A stretch of DNA of 64,000 nucleotides, taken from NCBI GenBank assembly GCA_027627225.1, contig CM051038.1, positions 37,986,341-38,050,340 of the forward strand. Direction: 5' to 3'. Below the pieces are notes generated by a model. The model was not told the DNA's origin, made no database searches, and worked only from the letters and a program-made list of their open reading frames with translations. Source of the stretch: Congeria kusceri. Taxonomy: Eukaryota > Mollusca > Bivalvia > Myida > Dreissenidae. Made by a program: the position numbers and the translations under genes. Shown piece by piece: positions 25,971 to 37,329 of the stretch (the first letter of the stretch is position 1; each line of letters opens with the position of its first letter).

Positions 25971-26958
25971 TTTTCCCTGTTCTACGAGAAACTTGCGAAA
26001 AATGGACTTTGTGCAATATAGAAACTTCTTTTATCATCTAATCTTGATCAAACTTATACATATTATGTATAACCATAAAATCTCATAATAAACCAAATAA
26101 TTGCCCAGATTGGGGTACTAACAACAGAGTTATTGGCCCTTGTTTGTGAAAAAAAGCAAAAAATGGACAATGTTCAAAATAGAGACTTCATTTTTGACAC
26201 AGGATGGTAACAAATAGTTTTTCAGTAACCAGTTTATTTGGTTTTGGTATTTGAGCTGTTAACCCGTAAGCTAAACAACATTTATAAAACCTAAACACGC
26301 AATTAACATGCAAATACATCCAGTATGATGATCTGTTTGATTGACTAATCCTAATCAATGATAAAAGTAAAGCTGACAGGTGTCTTTATTGCTGTCACTT
26401 GCAACAGTTTAAATTAATGTTATATAAAAATAAGGTACATTAATTATTATGCGCCCGTTTGAAAAAGGGCCGTATTATGGGAACGCCTGAGCGGGCGGGC
26501 GGGCAGATGGGTGGGCGGGCGGGCAGATGGGTGGGCGGGCGGGCAGATGGGTGGGCGGGCGGGCAGGCGGGCGGCGTGAGATCTTTGTAAAGAGTATAAC
26601 TTTGTCCACCCTGAATGGATTTTCAAATCACTTGGCAGAAGTGATAAGCATGATAAGACGGAAGGTCTCTCACAAGAACCAGGTCCCTAGGTCCAAGGTC
26701 AAGGTCACAATTCATGGTCAAATGTCAAATATAGGAATTCAATCCATAACACTTTGTCCGGAGCATAACTTTGTCTAGCATGGATGGATTTTCGAATAAC
26801 TTGGCAGAAGTGATACGCATGATGAGACGGTGTGTTGTGCGCAAGAACCAGGTCCCTAGGTCCAAGGTCAAGGTCACAATTCAAGGTCAAAGGTAAAATA
26901 TAAGAAATCAATCCTTACCCCATTGTTTGGAGCATATCTTTGTCAAGCATGGATGGAT
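25971..26958 (-). repeat. Left arm of a long, nearly identical inverted repeat
   Basis: These 988 bp are the reverse complement of 31583-32550. Every window I compared by eye was identical, apart from three copies (here) against two of a GC-rich 20-bp unit. The outer edge reads TTTTCCCTGTTCTACG and the inner edge ends at GGATGGAT. An 18-base near-identical sequence (CTTTGATCTA(A/G)AGACACG) flanks this arm on both sides, at 25953-25970 and 26967-26984. Confidence 0.95.
26478..26575 (+). repeat. G-rich 20-bp VNTR inside the inverted repeat
   Basis: The unit CAGATGGGTGGGCGGGCGGG occurs three times in the left arm and twice in the right arm (complement, about 31965-32032). It is the only length difference I found between the arms. 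The runs of three G could form G-quadruplexes. Confidence 0.85.
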
Positions 26959-27645
26959 GGTCAAGACTTTGATCTAGAGACACGTCTTGGGCACGACTCG
27001 TCGCCTCCACGTTGTGAACATTTGTGGCAAGTTATTTAAAATTGCCTGATGAATGATGAAGTTACAGTCTGGACAAGCTATATTATACCCATATTTGACC
27101 TCTGACCACTAAATGTGACCTTGACCTTTAGGCTAACGACACAGCACAACACCCCATCTCCACATGGTGAACATTTGTGGCAAGTTATTTAAAATTACCC
27201 AATGAATAATGAAGTTACAGTCCGGACAAGCTGTACATGTATTATGCCCATATTTGACTTTTGACCTCTAAGTGTGACCTTGACCTCTGAGCTAGGGACA
27301 TAGGTCTTGCGTGTGACACATAGGCTCAACATGGTGAACATTTGTGGCAAGTTATTTTAAACTTGCCTGATGACTGATGAAGTTACAGTCCAGACAAACT
27401 GTTTAATGCTCATATTTGATCTTTGACCCCTGTGACCTTGACCTTTGAGCAAAGGACACAGGTCTTATGCGTGACCCTCCGTCTCCACATGGTGAACATT
27501 TGTGGCAAGTTATTAAAAAATTGCCAGATGAATGATGAAGTTACAGTCCGGACAAGATCAGACAGACGTACACACGCACGCACACACTAATGCAAATACA
27601 AAGAAAAGCTATTAAAACAACTAAGTCGAGCTGACCGTAGGTGGG
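26959..27645 (+). repeat. Tandem repeat, about 150-bp unit (GTGAACATTTGTGGCAAG)
   Basis: About four units carry GTGAACATTTGTGGCAAG, ATGAAGTTACAGTC and TGTGACCTTGACC in the same order. The array ends in CAGACAGACG, a CACACG stretch and GTGGGCTAAAAA, a tail shared with other elements in the window. Confidence 0.85.
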
Positions 27646-28876
27646 CTAAAAAAAAATTAGTTGAAGGAATAGGTACAGGAACATTACTGTAAATTTATTA
27701 TGAAATCCAGCCAGTGTTTCTGACAAGAAGGGTTTCAAATTATTATATATAGCCACATAAGGAAAAACTATAACTTTGAAACAATACAAAACTAAGACAT
27801 GGGCATTACAGCACCTGATGCTGGAGTTAATTACAAAGGTATATGTCAAGTTTCAAGTGAATAACTTATGTAGGTATGAAGTTTTTAGACTTGTGAAACA
27901 AAACACTAAATCAAAGCTCAGACATGGATGCTGAGGTCGAGCAAGATCATCTAATCAGCAAATAGTTGATCTCAAGTGAAGTCTATATCGTATGCACAAC
28001 CGGATTGTTGATGTCATAGTTATGGATGATGCAGGGCAGGTACCCCTTACTGTTAGCTGCTGACCCATAATTACCCAGATAAGCTCAAACCAAACTCTGC
28101 AACCTAGAGTATATCTTTTTAAGAAAACTTTGTAATTGCTTAATGGGATTTGGTGACCCAAGAACTTAAATTGTGAGAAACTAATGTGAAATCCGACTTA
28201 GAAGTTTGATAAAAGATTTGCCATTGAAATTTTACTAGATTTCTGCAAGGATGAACTATTTTTGAAAAAATGTGATTGGGGATCAACCAACACATACTTG
28301 TTAGGTTCTGTTATCTTTAATCCAGCAGTTTCTGAAATGTTGTTTAATGCAAAACGTTTTACGCATGATCAAGCACAATGGAGGACAGACAACAACTGCT
28401 CACATTAGCTCACACTTGGGCTCAATATGTGCAAGTGAGCTAAAAGATGTTGGTTATGCAATGGTAAATTACCAAGATTATTATCATCTCTCTTGAATGC
28501 ATAGTGACGAGTCTTTTCCTCCCTGTATTTCCCTGAATCTTCAGCACAGTCGCCCCAGCGGCAGAGTAGCAGCATCAACCTTAAATAAGATTCATTGCTT
28601 CAGACTGTTCTTAGCATGTAGCAAATCAAATCAGTAATAGTAAATAAACAAGGTTTGTCAGGTAGTCCGAGAGTATTAGTATAAATTCTATCGATATTGT
28701 CCAAACATTATTGTTTGAATAATAATATTGTCTGAGATGCCTGTCTCAGTGATTTATTTAGAAATCTGACAGTATGAGTCCTTGGGGCTCACATATTTTG
28801 AACAATGAGTCCCAAACCGAATCAATGTGTCCCAATACGTTTCTATAAAATAAATGTCTTTTGAAACAAATTGTAA
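27646..28876. repeat. Single-copy relatives of dispersed repeats
   Basis: 27785-27865 resembles one unit of the array at 50640-51360 (GTTTCAAGTGAATAAC). A segment ends at about 28432-28447 in AAGTGAGCTAAAAG, the shared tail. The rest shows nothing I can name. Confidence 0.5.
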
Positions 28877-29480
28877 CAAGAGCTGTTATGCCCCCTTTAG
28901 GTTAAAATTGCTAAAAAGGCTAATTGTATATAATCAAGGGGCCATTACTCTGCAGTTACTGGGACGATTTGGTTGATTATCAAATTTAACCGAGATAATA
29001 CGCCCACAAAGATTTTCACCAAGTTTCGGCTATGAACTGTTGGCTTTAGAGAACGGAATTTGCTAAAACTGAAAATTTTAGACAATTCAAGGGCCATAAC
29101 TCCACAATTACTTGGACGATTTGGCTGATTATCATAGTTGACCGAGATATTATTCCACAAAGTTTGATGAAAATCGGATGAAAACTGTTGGATTTACTGA
29201 GTGCAAACAGCTAAAAAGGCCAATTTCAGATAATTCAAGGGCAATAACTCCACAATTCCTCAGGCAATTCGGCTGATTATCGAACTTCAACTAGATATTA
29301 TTATTACAAACATTTTCATGAAGTTTTCATAACTCCACAATTCCCAGGGGGATTTAGCTGATTATCAAACTTGACCTAGATATTATACCCACAAACATTT
29401 CATGAAGATTGGTGAAGATCAAATGAAAACTGTTGAACTTAGAGAGCGGAAATGAAAGTGATCTACCTACCGACCAACCG
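28877..29480 (+). repeat. Tandem repeat element starting AACAAGAGCTGT
   Basis: Three to four irregular units of roughly 150-190 bp carry AAGGGCCATAACTCC, TTTGGCTGATTATC, GAAAACTGTTG and GCTAAAAAGGC. It starts with the shared AACAAGAG and ends in ACCGACCAACCGAC-type sequence. Confidence 0.8.
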
Positions 29481-29952
29481 ACATAAGTAAACCAATATAC
29501 GTGGCGTGGCATATTGTTTCATGTTAATATAATTCAATTGGATAAATACGTGTTTCGTGCATAAGGTAATCATGTGTGGGTATTTTGTTTTGGTTTGAAA
29601 GAATGCTAAATTTCTAAACAATTGACTTTGTACTTTGCGACCGACAGACGAACATGTTTAATTTTTGTTGCGTCCTCATGAAAATACTTTTGTCTCTGAC
29701 GCAAGACGCACATCAAAATGAATCTCTGCTCTCTGGCCTACTTCAGTTATTCACCTAGCTATTGATGGGTGCAATACAGATGCATGTACGGTCGAAACTT
29801 TAGGGAACAAGGCTGAAGTATTCGGTGATACGTTTACCATGACCAAGCACCTTTACATTACACAGAGGTACATCCGATCTCTACAAACACATGAGATTCA
29901 AACATCCAGCTGATTTCCATATACGATGTTTTGTTCCTTATTTTTATAGAAC

Positions 29953-31320
29953 AACAAGAGTGCCATTGTCACAAAGATACGCCCGTCAAAGATGCTTTTT
30001 TGGGGTTAAGATTGAATGACTAAAAAGAAACAATTCAGAAACTAATAAGGTAGTCATGGTATTCGTGCATCTAATTGATCTCCAAAGCCTCTCTCTAAGT
30101 AGTGGTGATTTCAGGTATCAAAACTATTCCTCATATATTCTTAAATCTGTATTCAAGATGCCAAAAAAACAGAAACATAGAAATTCCCCAAAAACCAAAT
30201 TTTTCAAATGAAATGCATTAAAGTCAGCACAAAAATTAAAGTTTGTGAAATTCTGACCTTGACCTTCACCCCACGCACCCCATATGCAATCCAAAGTGAG
30301 GTCTATAAGGTATCTACATATAAAGTTTTATTAAAATATCTCAATGTCTTCTCAAGCTATTGAGCAAAAACCCCATCCACCCCATATGCAATCCCAAGCA
30401 AGGTCTAGATATAAGATATCTATGCATGAAGTTTCATTAAAATATCTCAATGTGTTCTCAAGCTATTCAGCGGAAACTTTTTTTTAAATTTTAAGCAACA
30501 GTGACCTTGACCCCATCCACCCTACATGCAATCCCAAGCGACATCTCAATATAAGGTATCTATGTATGTAGTTTCATTAAAATATCACCATGTGTTCTCA
30601 AGTTAATGAGCAGAAACTGTTTTTCTATTTTTTGTAATGGTGACCTTGACCTCACACACCCTATACGCAATCCCAAGCCAGGTCTTGATATAAGGTATCT
30701 ATGTATGAAGTTTCATTAAAATATCTCAATGTGTTCTCAAGATATTGAGCGAAAACTGTTTTTTTAATTTTTAGTAACAGTGACCTTGACCTTGACCCCA
30801 CCCACCCCATATGCAATCCAAAGCGAGGTCTTGATATAAGGTATCTATGTATGAAATTTCATTGAAATATCTAAATTCGTTCTCAAGTTTTTTAGGGGAA
30901 ACCATTTTTCTAATTTTAGTAACAGTGACCTTGACCCCACGCATCTATGTATTAAGTTACATTAAAATATCTCAATGCATGCTTAAGTTATTGAGAAGAA
31001 ACTGTTTTTCTATTTTTAGTACCAGCGACCTTGACATTGACCCCACCCACCCCACATGCAATCCCAGGCGAGGTCTCAACATAAGGTATCCATGAATTAA
31101 GTTTCATTAAAATATCTCAATGCTTTCTCAAGTTATTGAGCGGAAACCGTTTTTCTATTTTTAGAAACAGTAACCTTGACCTTGACCCCAGCCACCCCAT
31201 TTGCAATCCAAAGCGAGGTCTTGCAATAAGGTACCTATGTATGAAGTTTCTTTACAACAGCTCAATTCGTTTTCCAGTTAAAGAGCGGAAACGAAAAACT
31301 GACGCTGCCACTACGCCTTA
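29953..31320 (+). repeat. Tandem repeat element, GACCTTGACCCCACCCACC unit
   Basis: It starts at AACAAGAGTGCC. About seven or eight units of 100-150 bp carry TGAAGTTTCATTAAAATATC, CTCAAGTTATTGAGCGGAAA, TTTTTAGTAACAGTGACC and ATGCAATCCCAAGC. The same family returns at 51366-52136. Confidence 0.88.
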
Positions 31321-31582
31321 AACCTTCAATTGTGACCTTGACCTAGGACCTAGGGACCTGGTTCTTACGTGCGACACTACACCTCACCATGCTTGTCACT
31401 TCAGTTATTTGAAAATCCATCTATGCTGGACAAAGATATGCTTTGGATAAAGTGTTAAGGATTGATTTAAATATTTGACCTTTGACCTTAAACTGTGACC
31501 TTGGCCTTGGACCTAGGGACCTGGTTCTTGTGCACAAAACTCAGTCTCACTATGCTTGTCACTTCTGTTAAGTTATTTGAAA
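31321..31582 (+). repeat. Tandem repeat, CCTTGGACCTAGGGACCTGG unit
   Basis: Units of about 170 bp carry ACCTAGGGACCTGGTTCTT, TTTGAAAATCCATC and TGACAAAGATATGCTC. The array runs without a break into the right arm of the inverted repeat, which holds two more units. That makes the right arm the likely source copy. Confidence 0.85.
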
Positions 31583-32550
31583 ATCCATCCATGCTTGACA
31601 AAGATATGCTCCAAACAATGGGGTAAGGATTGATTTCTTATATTTTACCTTTGACCTTGAATTGTGACCTTGACCTTGGACCTAGGGACCTGGTTCTTGC
31701 GCACAACACACCGTCTCATCATGCGTATCACTTCTGCCAAGTTATTCGAAAATCCATCCATGCTAGACAAAGTTATGCTCCGGACAAAGTGTTATGGATT
31801 GAATTCCTATATTTGACATTTGACCATGAATTGTGACCTTGACCTTGGACCTAGGGACCTGGTTCTTGTGAGAGACCTTCCGTCTTATCATGCTTATCAC
31901 TTCTGCCAAGTGATTTGAAAATCCATTCAGGGTGGACAAAGTTATACTCTTTACAAAGATCTCACGCCGCCCGCCTGCCCGCCCGCCCACCCATCTGCCC
32001 GCCCGCCCACCCATCTGCCCGCCCGCCCGCTCAGGCGTTCCCATAATACGGCCCTTTTTCAAACGGGCGCATAATAATTAATGTACCTTATTTTTATATA
32101 ACATTAATTTAAACAGTTGCAAGTGACAGCAATAAAGACACCTGTCAGCTTTACTTTTATCATTGATTAGGATTAGTCAATCAAACAGATCATCATACTG
32201 GATGTATTTGCATGTTAATTGCGTGTTTAGGTTTTATAAATGTTGTTTAGCTTACGGGTTAACAGCTCAAATACCAAAACCAAATAAACTGGTTACTGAA
32301 AAACTATTTGTTACCATCCTGTGTCAAAAATGAAGTCTCTATTTTGAACATTGTCCATTTTTTGCTTTTTTTCACAAACAAGGGCCAATAACTCTGTTAT
32401 TAGTACCCCAATCTGGGCAATTATTTGGTTTATTATGAGATTTTATGGTTATACATAATATGTATAAGTTTGATCAAGATTAGATGATAAAAGAAGTTTC
32501 TATATTGCACAAAGTCCATTTTTCGCAAGTTTCTCGTAGAACAGGGAAAA
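31583..32550 (+). repeat. Right arm of the long inverted repeat
   Basis: These 968 bp are the reverse complement of 25971-26958. The sequence continues on both sides into related tandem units (TGACCTTGACC type to the left, AAGGGGCAATAACTCT type to the right), unlike the left arm. Confidence 0.95.
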
Positions 32551-33205
32551 TAACTCTGTGTTGCACCCAGCTGAGATCTTATGGTCATACATAAACTGTT
32601 GAAGTTTAGTAAACATTGAATGAAAAGTTAATTTTCTATGGAGACCGAAAACTAATTGTTTAAATTGATTTTTTCACAAACAAGGGGCAACAACTCTGGT
32701 CTTTTTAGTCTGATCTGACCCATATTCGACTTCAACTGAGACCTTATGGTCATAACACAAACTGTGCAAGTTTGGTCAAGATTAGACAAAAAATGAAGTC
32801 TCTATCTACCACATTGTCCATTTTTTTGAATTTATAAGGGGCAATAACTCTGATGTTGGTACCCAAATCTAAACCATTTTTGAACTATTTTGAAATCTTA
32901 TGCTCATCCACATGCTGTGCAAATCTGGTCATGATCGGATGAAAAATAAAGTCTGTATGTTGCACAAAGTCCATTTTGAAGTTTTTTCTCACGAAAAAGG
33001 GGCAATAACTCTTGGTGTTCCTTGTCTGATCTTGCCCATTATGGAACAAGTTCCAGATTTTAATGTCATACACAAACTGTGCACATTTGGTCAAGATTGA
33101 ATGAAAAGTGAAGTCACTGTCCCAAATGTTTACGCATTACGGACGATGCAGGACAGTCCCCCTATACCAATAGCTCACCAGGCACTTTGTGCTCTGGTAA
33201 GCTAA
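32551..33205 (+). repeat. Tandem repeat, GGGGCAATAACTCTG unit
   Basis: About four units of roughly 150-170 bp carry GGGGCAATAACTCT, CTTATGGTCATACAC, CTGTGCAAGTTTGGTCA and CAAAGTCCATTTT. The array ends in GGTAAGCTAAAAAG, a variant of the shared tail. Confidence 0.82.
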
Positions 33206-35040
33206 AAAGTTTATTTGAAAAATAGATCATTTACTTATTACGAAAAACCATTAGTTCCCCTAATATTGTTGCTGATTACAAAATGGTATGAGACAATTTT
33301 GAATACCACCCAGTTGATCTATTCATTGGCTGAAATAAAGAAAGACAATAAGGCATTCAAAAGTTAACAAAAGAAGATAAAGCAAACAATACCATAAAAT
33401 AATAACCAACAGAACTGTGACCTTCCAAAACATAAATGTATGTCTTGCATAGATTTGGACCAAAATAAATAGGCAACTTTGGGCTAAACACTGTCCATCT
33501 AAATAACTGGCATGCTCACCATTCACTTGACAGATCATAAGGCCTATATGTTCGCCAACTGACAGGTCTTAACCTATCAACTGATAAAGAATTTTGGTCC
33601 AGCCGTTGATCAATTATATGGCACAGGCCCCTACTGTGCCCAACCATGTCAGTGGTCAGTTATCTGACCTACTGCTAGCCTATTGGCTCCCATATTGGTA
33701 GGCCAAATGAAAGTCATAAAAATAACACTGGCTGGCCTTCTGGCAGACTAAGGCCAATAACCAACCAGTAGACAGTTCTGATAATAATAATAATAATAAT
33801 AATAACAATAAATAAAATAACCAAAATAATCATACCTACCTGCCAAACAAATAAATAATAATAATCACACTTACCAACACTTATAAAAACAATAAGACTA
33901 TGAACAAGAAAAAGAAGACGCAGAAGAAAATGTGGAAGAAGAAGGAAAAGAGCTGACATAGTAACTTACATAAGACAAGTAGCAATGAGTTAATCAAAAC
34001 ATTCACAGCTAAATAAACTAACTGCCATTGATTTTCACACAAACTCATGTATGTATATTGAAGTAATAAAACTAAATTTTTATTTACCAGTATTCAAAAA
34101 TGAAAAATTTAGATTTATCATTTCTATAAATAGAATAAAATGTGTGTATTAACAAAATATCAATTAAATATGAATCGAAAGATAATGGGATGTAAGCTGA
34201 ACTGGCTGTAATTTTATATTGGGAGTTTATTTCAAAAAACATTTTTGAGTTGCAAAGCCATTAGGTTTACTGTCTTTCAAAGTTTTGAGTAGCTCAAATA
34301 TTTGTTCATGAATAGATAAAGTGGCTGGTAAAGAAGCAAACAAATAAACAAGAGGGCCCTGGGTCGCTCACCTGAGTATAAAGCATTATAATGGCACATT
34401 TCTTCGGAATTATTTCAAAATTCAGATCTTGGTTATATAATATTTTCAAAGTTTTCAATAAAGCCATATAAGGAAAACTAGTCTGTCACCTGGCAGCCAT
34501 CGTTTTTTTAACAAATCATAATAAATTGAAGGAATTTGGTAGAGATTCACCCAAGCAACATTTCTGTGAAATATTTTTGAAATCCAGTAAGTTGTTTCGG
34601 ACAAGAGGTTTGTCAAAGTTGCCTATACAGCCATATACGGTCAAACTTCCCGCCCCCTAGTGGCCATGTTTTTTGATGAATCAAAATTATTTAAAAGAAT
34701 TTTATAGAATCACACCCAAAGAAAAATTATGTGAAATTATTTGGAAAGCCAGCCAGTGATTTCTGACAAGAAATTTTTTAAACATTGTTATTATTTAAGC
34801 TTTTGGTTGCCATGGCAACAAGAGTTTTCCAGATATTCCTTTGAATTGAAGAAATTTGGTAAAGGACCAACCAAAGAACATGCCTGCCAAGTCTGGTTAA
34901 AATCCACCCAGTGGTTTCAGAGAAGAAGTTCTCTGAAGTAAATTGATGACGACGGACGACAAATGATGGACGATGGACACAGGACTGTGACCGACCACTA
35001 TAGCTCACCATTGAGCTTCATGCTCAAGTGAGCTAAAAAG
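33206..35040 (+). repeat. 2-kb tandem segment, copy A
   Basis: The landmark TTAGTTCCCCTAATATTG lies at 33251, and copies B and C follow 2017 and 2136 bp apart. The copy contains a spacer with TGTGCCCAACCATGTCAGTG, an (AAT)n run, and a terminal element that starts ACAAGAGGGCC at about 34348 and ends CAAGTGAGCTAAAAAG at 35027-35040. Confidence 0.9.
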
Positions 35041-35209
35041 AAGAAAAGTGAAGCAACAAGCCCCATCTCACCCCCCTGCCCCCCCCCCCCAAAAAAAAAA
35101 ACGATATGAAACTGTGGTACAAGTATTCCCCGATATTGTAACACTTTGACCAGCATTAGCCCAGAAACATTCAATCAGTATGGCTTTCAATTTTGAAAAG
35201 TCTTAGAGA

Positions 35210-37180
35210 AACAATAAAGAAAAAATGTTATTTGAAAAATATATTATTTACTCATGCTGATAAAAACTTAGTTCCCCTAATATTGTTGCTGATTACAAAA
35301 TGGTATGAGATAATTTTGAATACCACCCAGTTTATATGTTCATTGGCTGAAATAAAGAAAAACAATTAGGCATTCAAAATGTTAACAAACGAAGAAAAAG
35401 CAAATATAATAAAATAATAACCAACCGAATTTTGATCTTCCAAAAGATAAATGTATGTCTTGCATAGATTTGGACCAAAATAAATAGGACACTTTGGGCT
35501 AAGCACTGTCCATCTAAATAACTGGCATGCTCACCATTCACTTGACAGATCATAAGGTCTATTGGTTCGCCAACTGACGGGTCTTACCCTATCAACTGAC
35601 AAAGAATTTTGGTAAAGCCGTCAATCAATTATAGGGCACAGGCCCCTACTGTGCCCAACCATGTCAGTGGTCAGTTATCTGACCTACTGCTAGCCTATTG
35701 GCTCCCATGTTGGAAGGCCAAATGACAGTCATAAAAATAACACTGGCTGGCCTTCTGGCAGACTAAGGCCAATAACCAACCAGTATACAGTTCTGATAAT
35801 AATAATAATAACAATAACAATAAATAAACTAACCAAAATAATCATACCTACCTGCCAAAAAAATAAATAATAATAATCATACTTACCAACACTTATAAAA
35901 ACAATAAGACTATGAACAAGAAAAAGAAGACGCAGAAGAAAATGTGGAAGAAAAAGAAAAAGAGCTGAATAGTTACTTATATAAGACAAGTAGCAATGAG
36001 TTAATCAAAACATTCACAGCTAAATAAGCTAACTGTCATTGATTTTCAAACACACTCAGGTATGCATAATAAAATAATAAAACACAATTTTTATTTACCA
36101 GTATTCTAAAATGAAAAATTTACATTTATCATTCCTATAATAGAATACAATGTGTGTATTAACAATTTATCAATTAAATATGCATCTCCTGGAAGCCATC
36201 GTTTGTTTTTTTTTAAACATGATAAAATGAAGGAATTTACCAGTATTCTGAAATGAAAAATTTACATTTATCATTCCTTTAAATAGAATACAATTTATCA
36301 ATTAAATATGCATCTAAAGATAATGGGATGTAAGCTGAACTGGCTGTAATTTTATATTGTGAGTTTATTATAAAAAAAACATGTTTGAGTTTCAAAGCCA
36401 TCAGCTTTATTGTCTGTCAAAGTTTTGAGGAACTCAAATATTGTAAACAAAAATTGTTCATGAATAGATAAATGGCTGGTAAAGAAACAAACAAACAAGA
36501 GGGCCAAAATGGCCCTGGGTCGCTCACCTGAATTTAATGCATCATATTGGCACATTTCTTTGGAATTATTTCAAAATACAGATCTTGGTTAAATAATATT
36601 TTCAATAAAGCCATATAAGGAAAACTATTCTGTCGCCTGGCAGCCATCGTTTTTTTAAACAAAACATAATAAATTGAAGGAATTTGGTTGACAGTCACCC
36701 AAGGAACATTTCTGTGAAATATTTTTGAAATCCAGTAAGTGGTTGCGGACAAGACGCAAAAAGTTGCCTATACAGCCATATACGGTCAAACTTCCCCACC
36801 CCCTGGTGGCCATGTTTTTTTGATGAATCAAAATTATTTTCAACAAGTTTGTAGAATCACACCCAAAGAACATTTCTGTGACATTATTGCGAAATCTGGC
36901 CAGTGGTTTCTGAGAAGATTTTTAAAGATTGTTATTTTTTAAGCTTTTGGTTGCCATGGCAACAAGAGTTTTCCAGATATTCCTTTGAATTGAAGAAATT
37001 TGGTAAAGGACCAACCAAAGAACATTCCTGCCAAGTCTGGTTAAAATCCACCCAGTGGTTTCGGAGAAGAAGTTCTTTGAAGTGAATTGATGACGACGGA
37101 CGACAAATGATGGACGATGGACACAGGACTGTGACCGACCACTATAGCTCACCATTGAGCTTCATGCTCAGGTGAGCTAA
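35210..37180 (+). repeat. 2-kb tandem segment, copy B
   Basis: The landmark is at 35268. The order of parts matches copy A. A short internal duplication occurs at 36100-36310 (ACCAGTATTCT(A/G)AAATGAAA twice). It ends CAGGTGAGCTAAAA at 37171 onward. Confidence 0.9.
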
Positions 37181-37329
37181 AAAAAAAGAAAACTGAAGCA
37201 ACAAGCCCCATCTCCCCCCCTCTACCCCCCCAAAAAAGCATATGAAAGTGTGGTACAAGTATTCCCCGATACTGTAACACTTTCACCAGCATTAACCCAA
37301 AAACATACAATCAGTATGGCTTTCAATTT

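Noticed and set aside
28735..28860. A possible decayed relative of the 52137-53406 transposon (GAGTCCTTGGGGCTC)
   Set aside because: Only short similarity, with no terminal repeat or duplication.
26527..32062. Identical 68-99 codon frames in the two arms of the inverted repeat
   Set aside because: Identity comes from the duplicated DNA, not from protein constraint; the frames cross tandem units and the VNTR.
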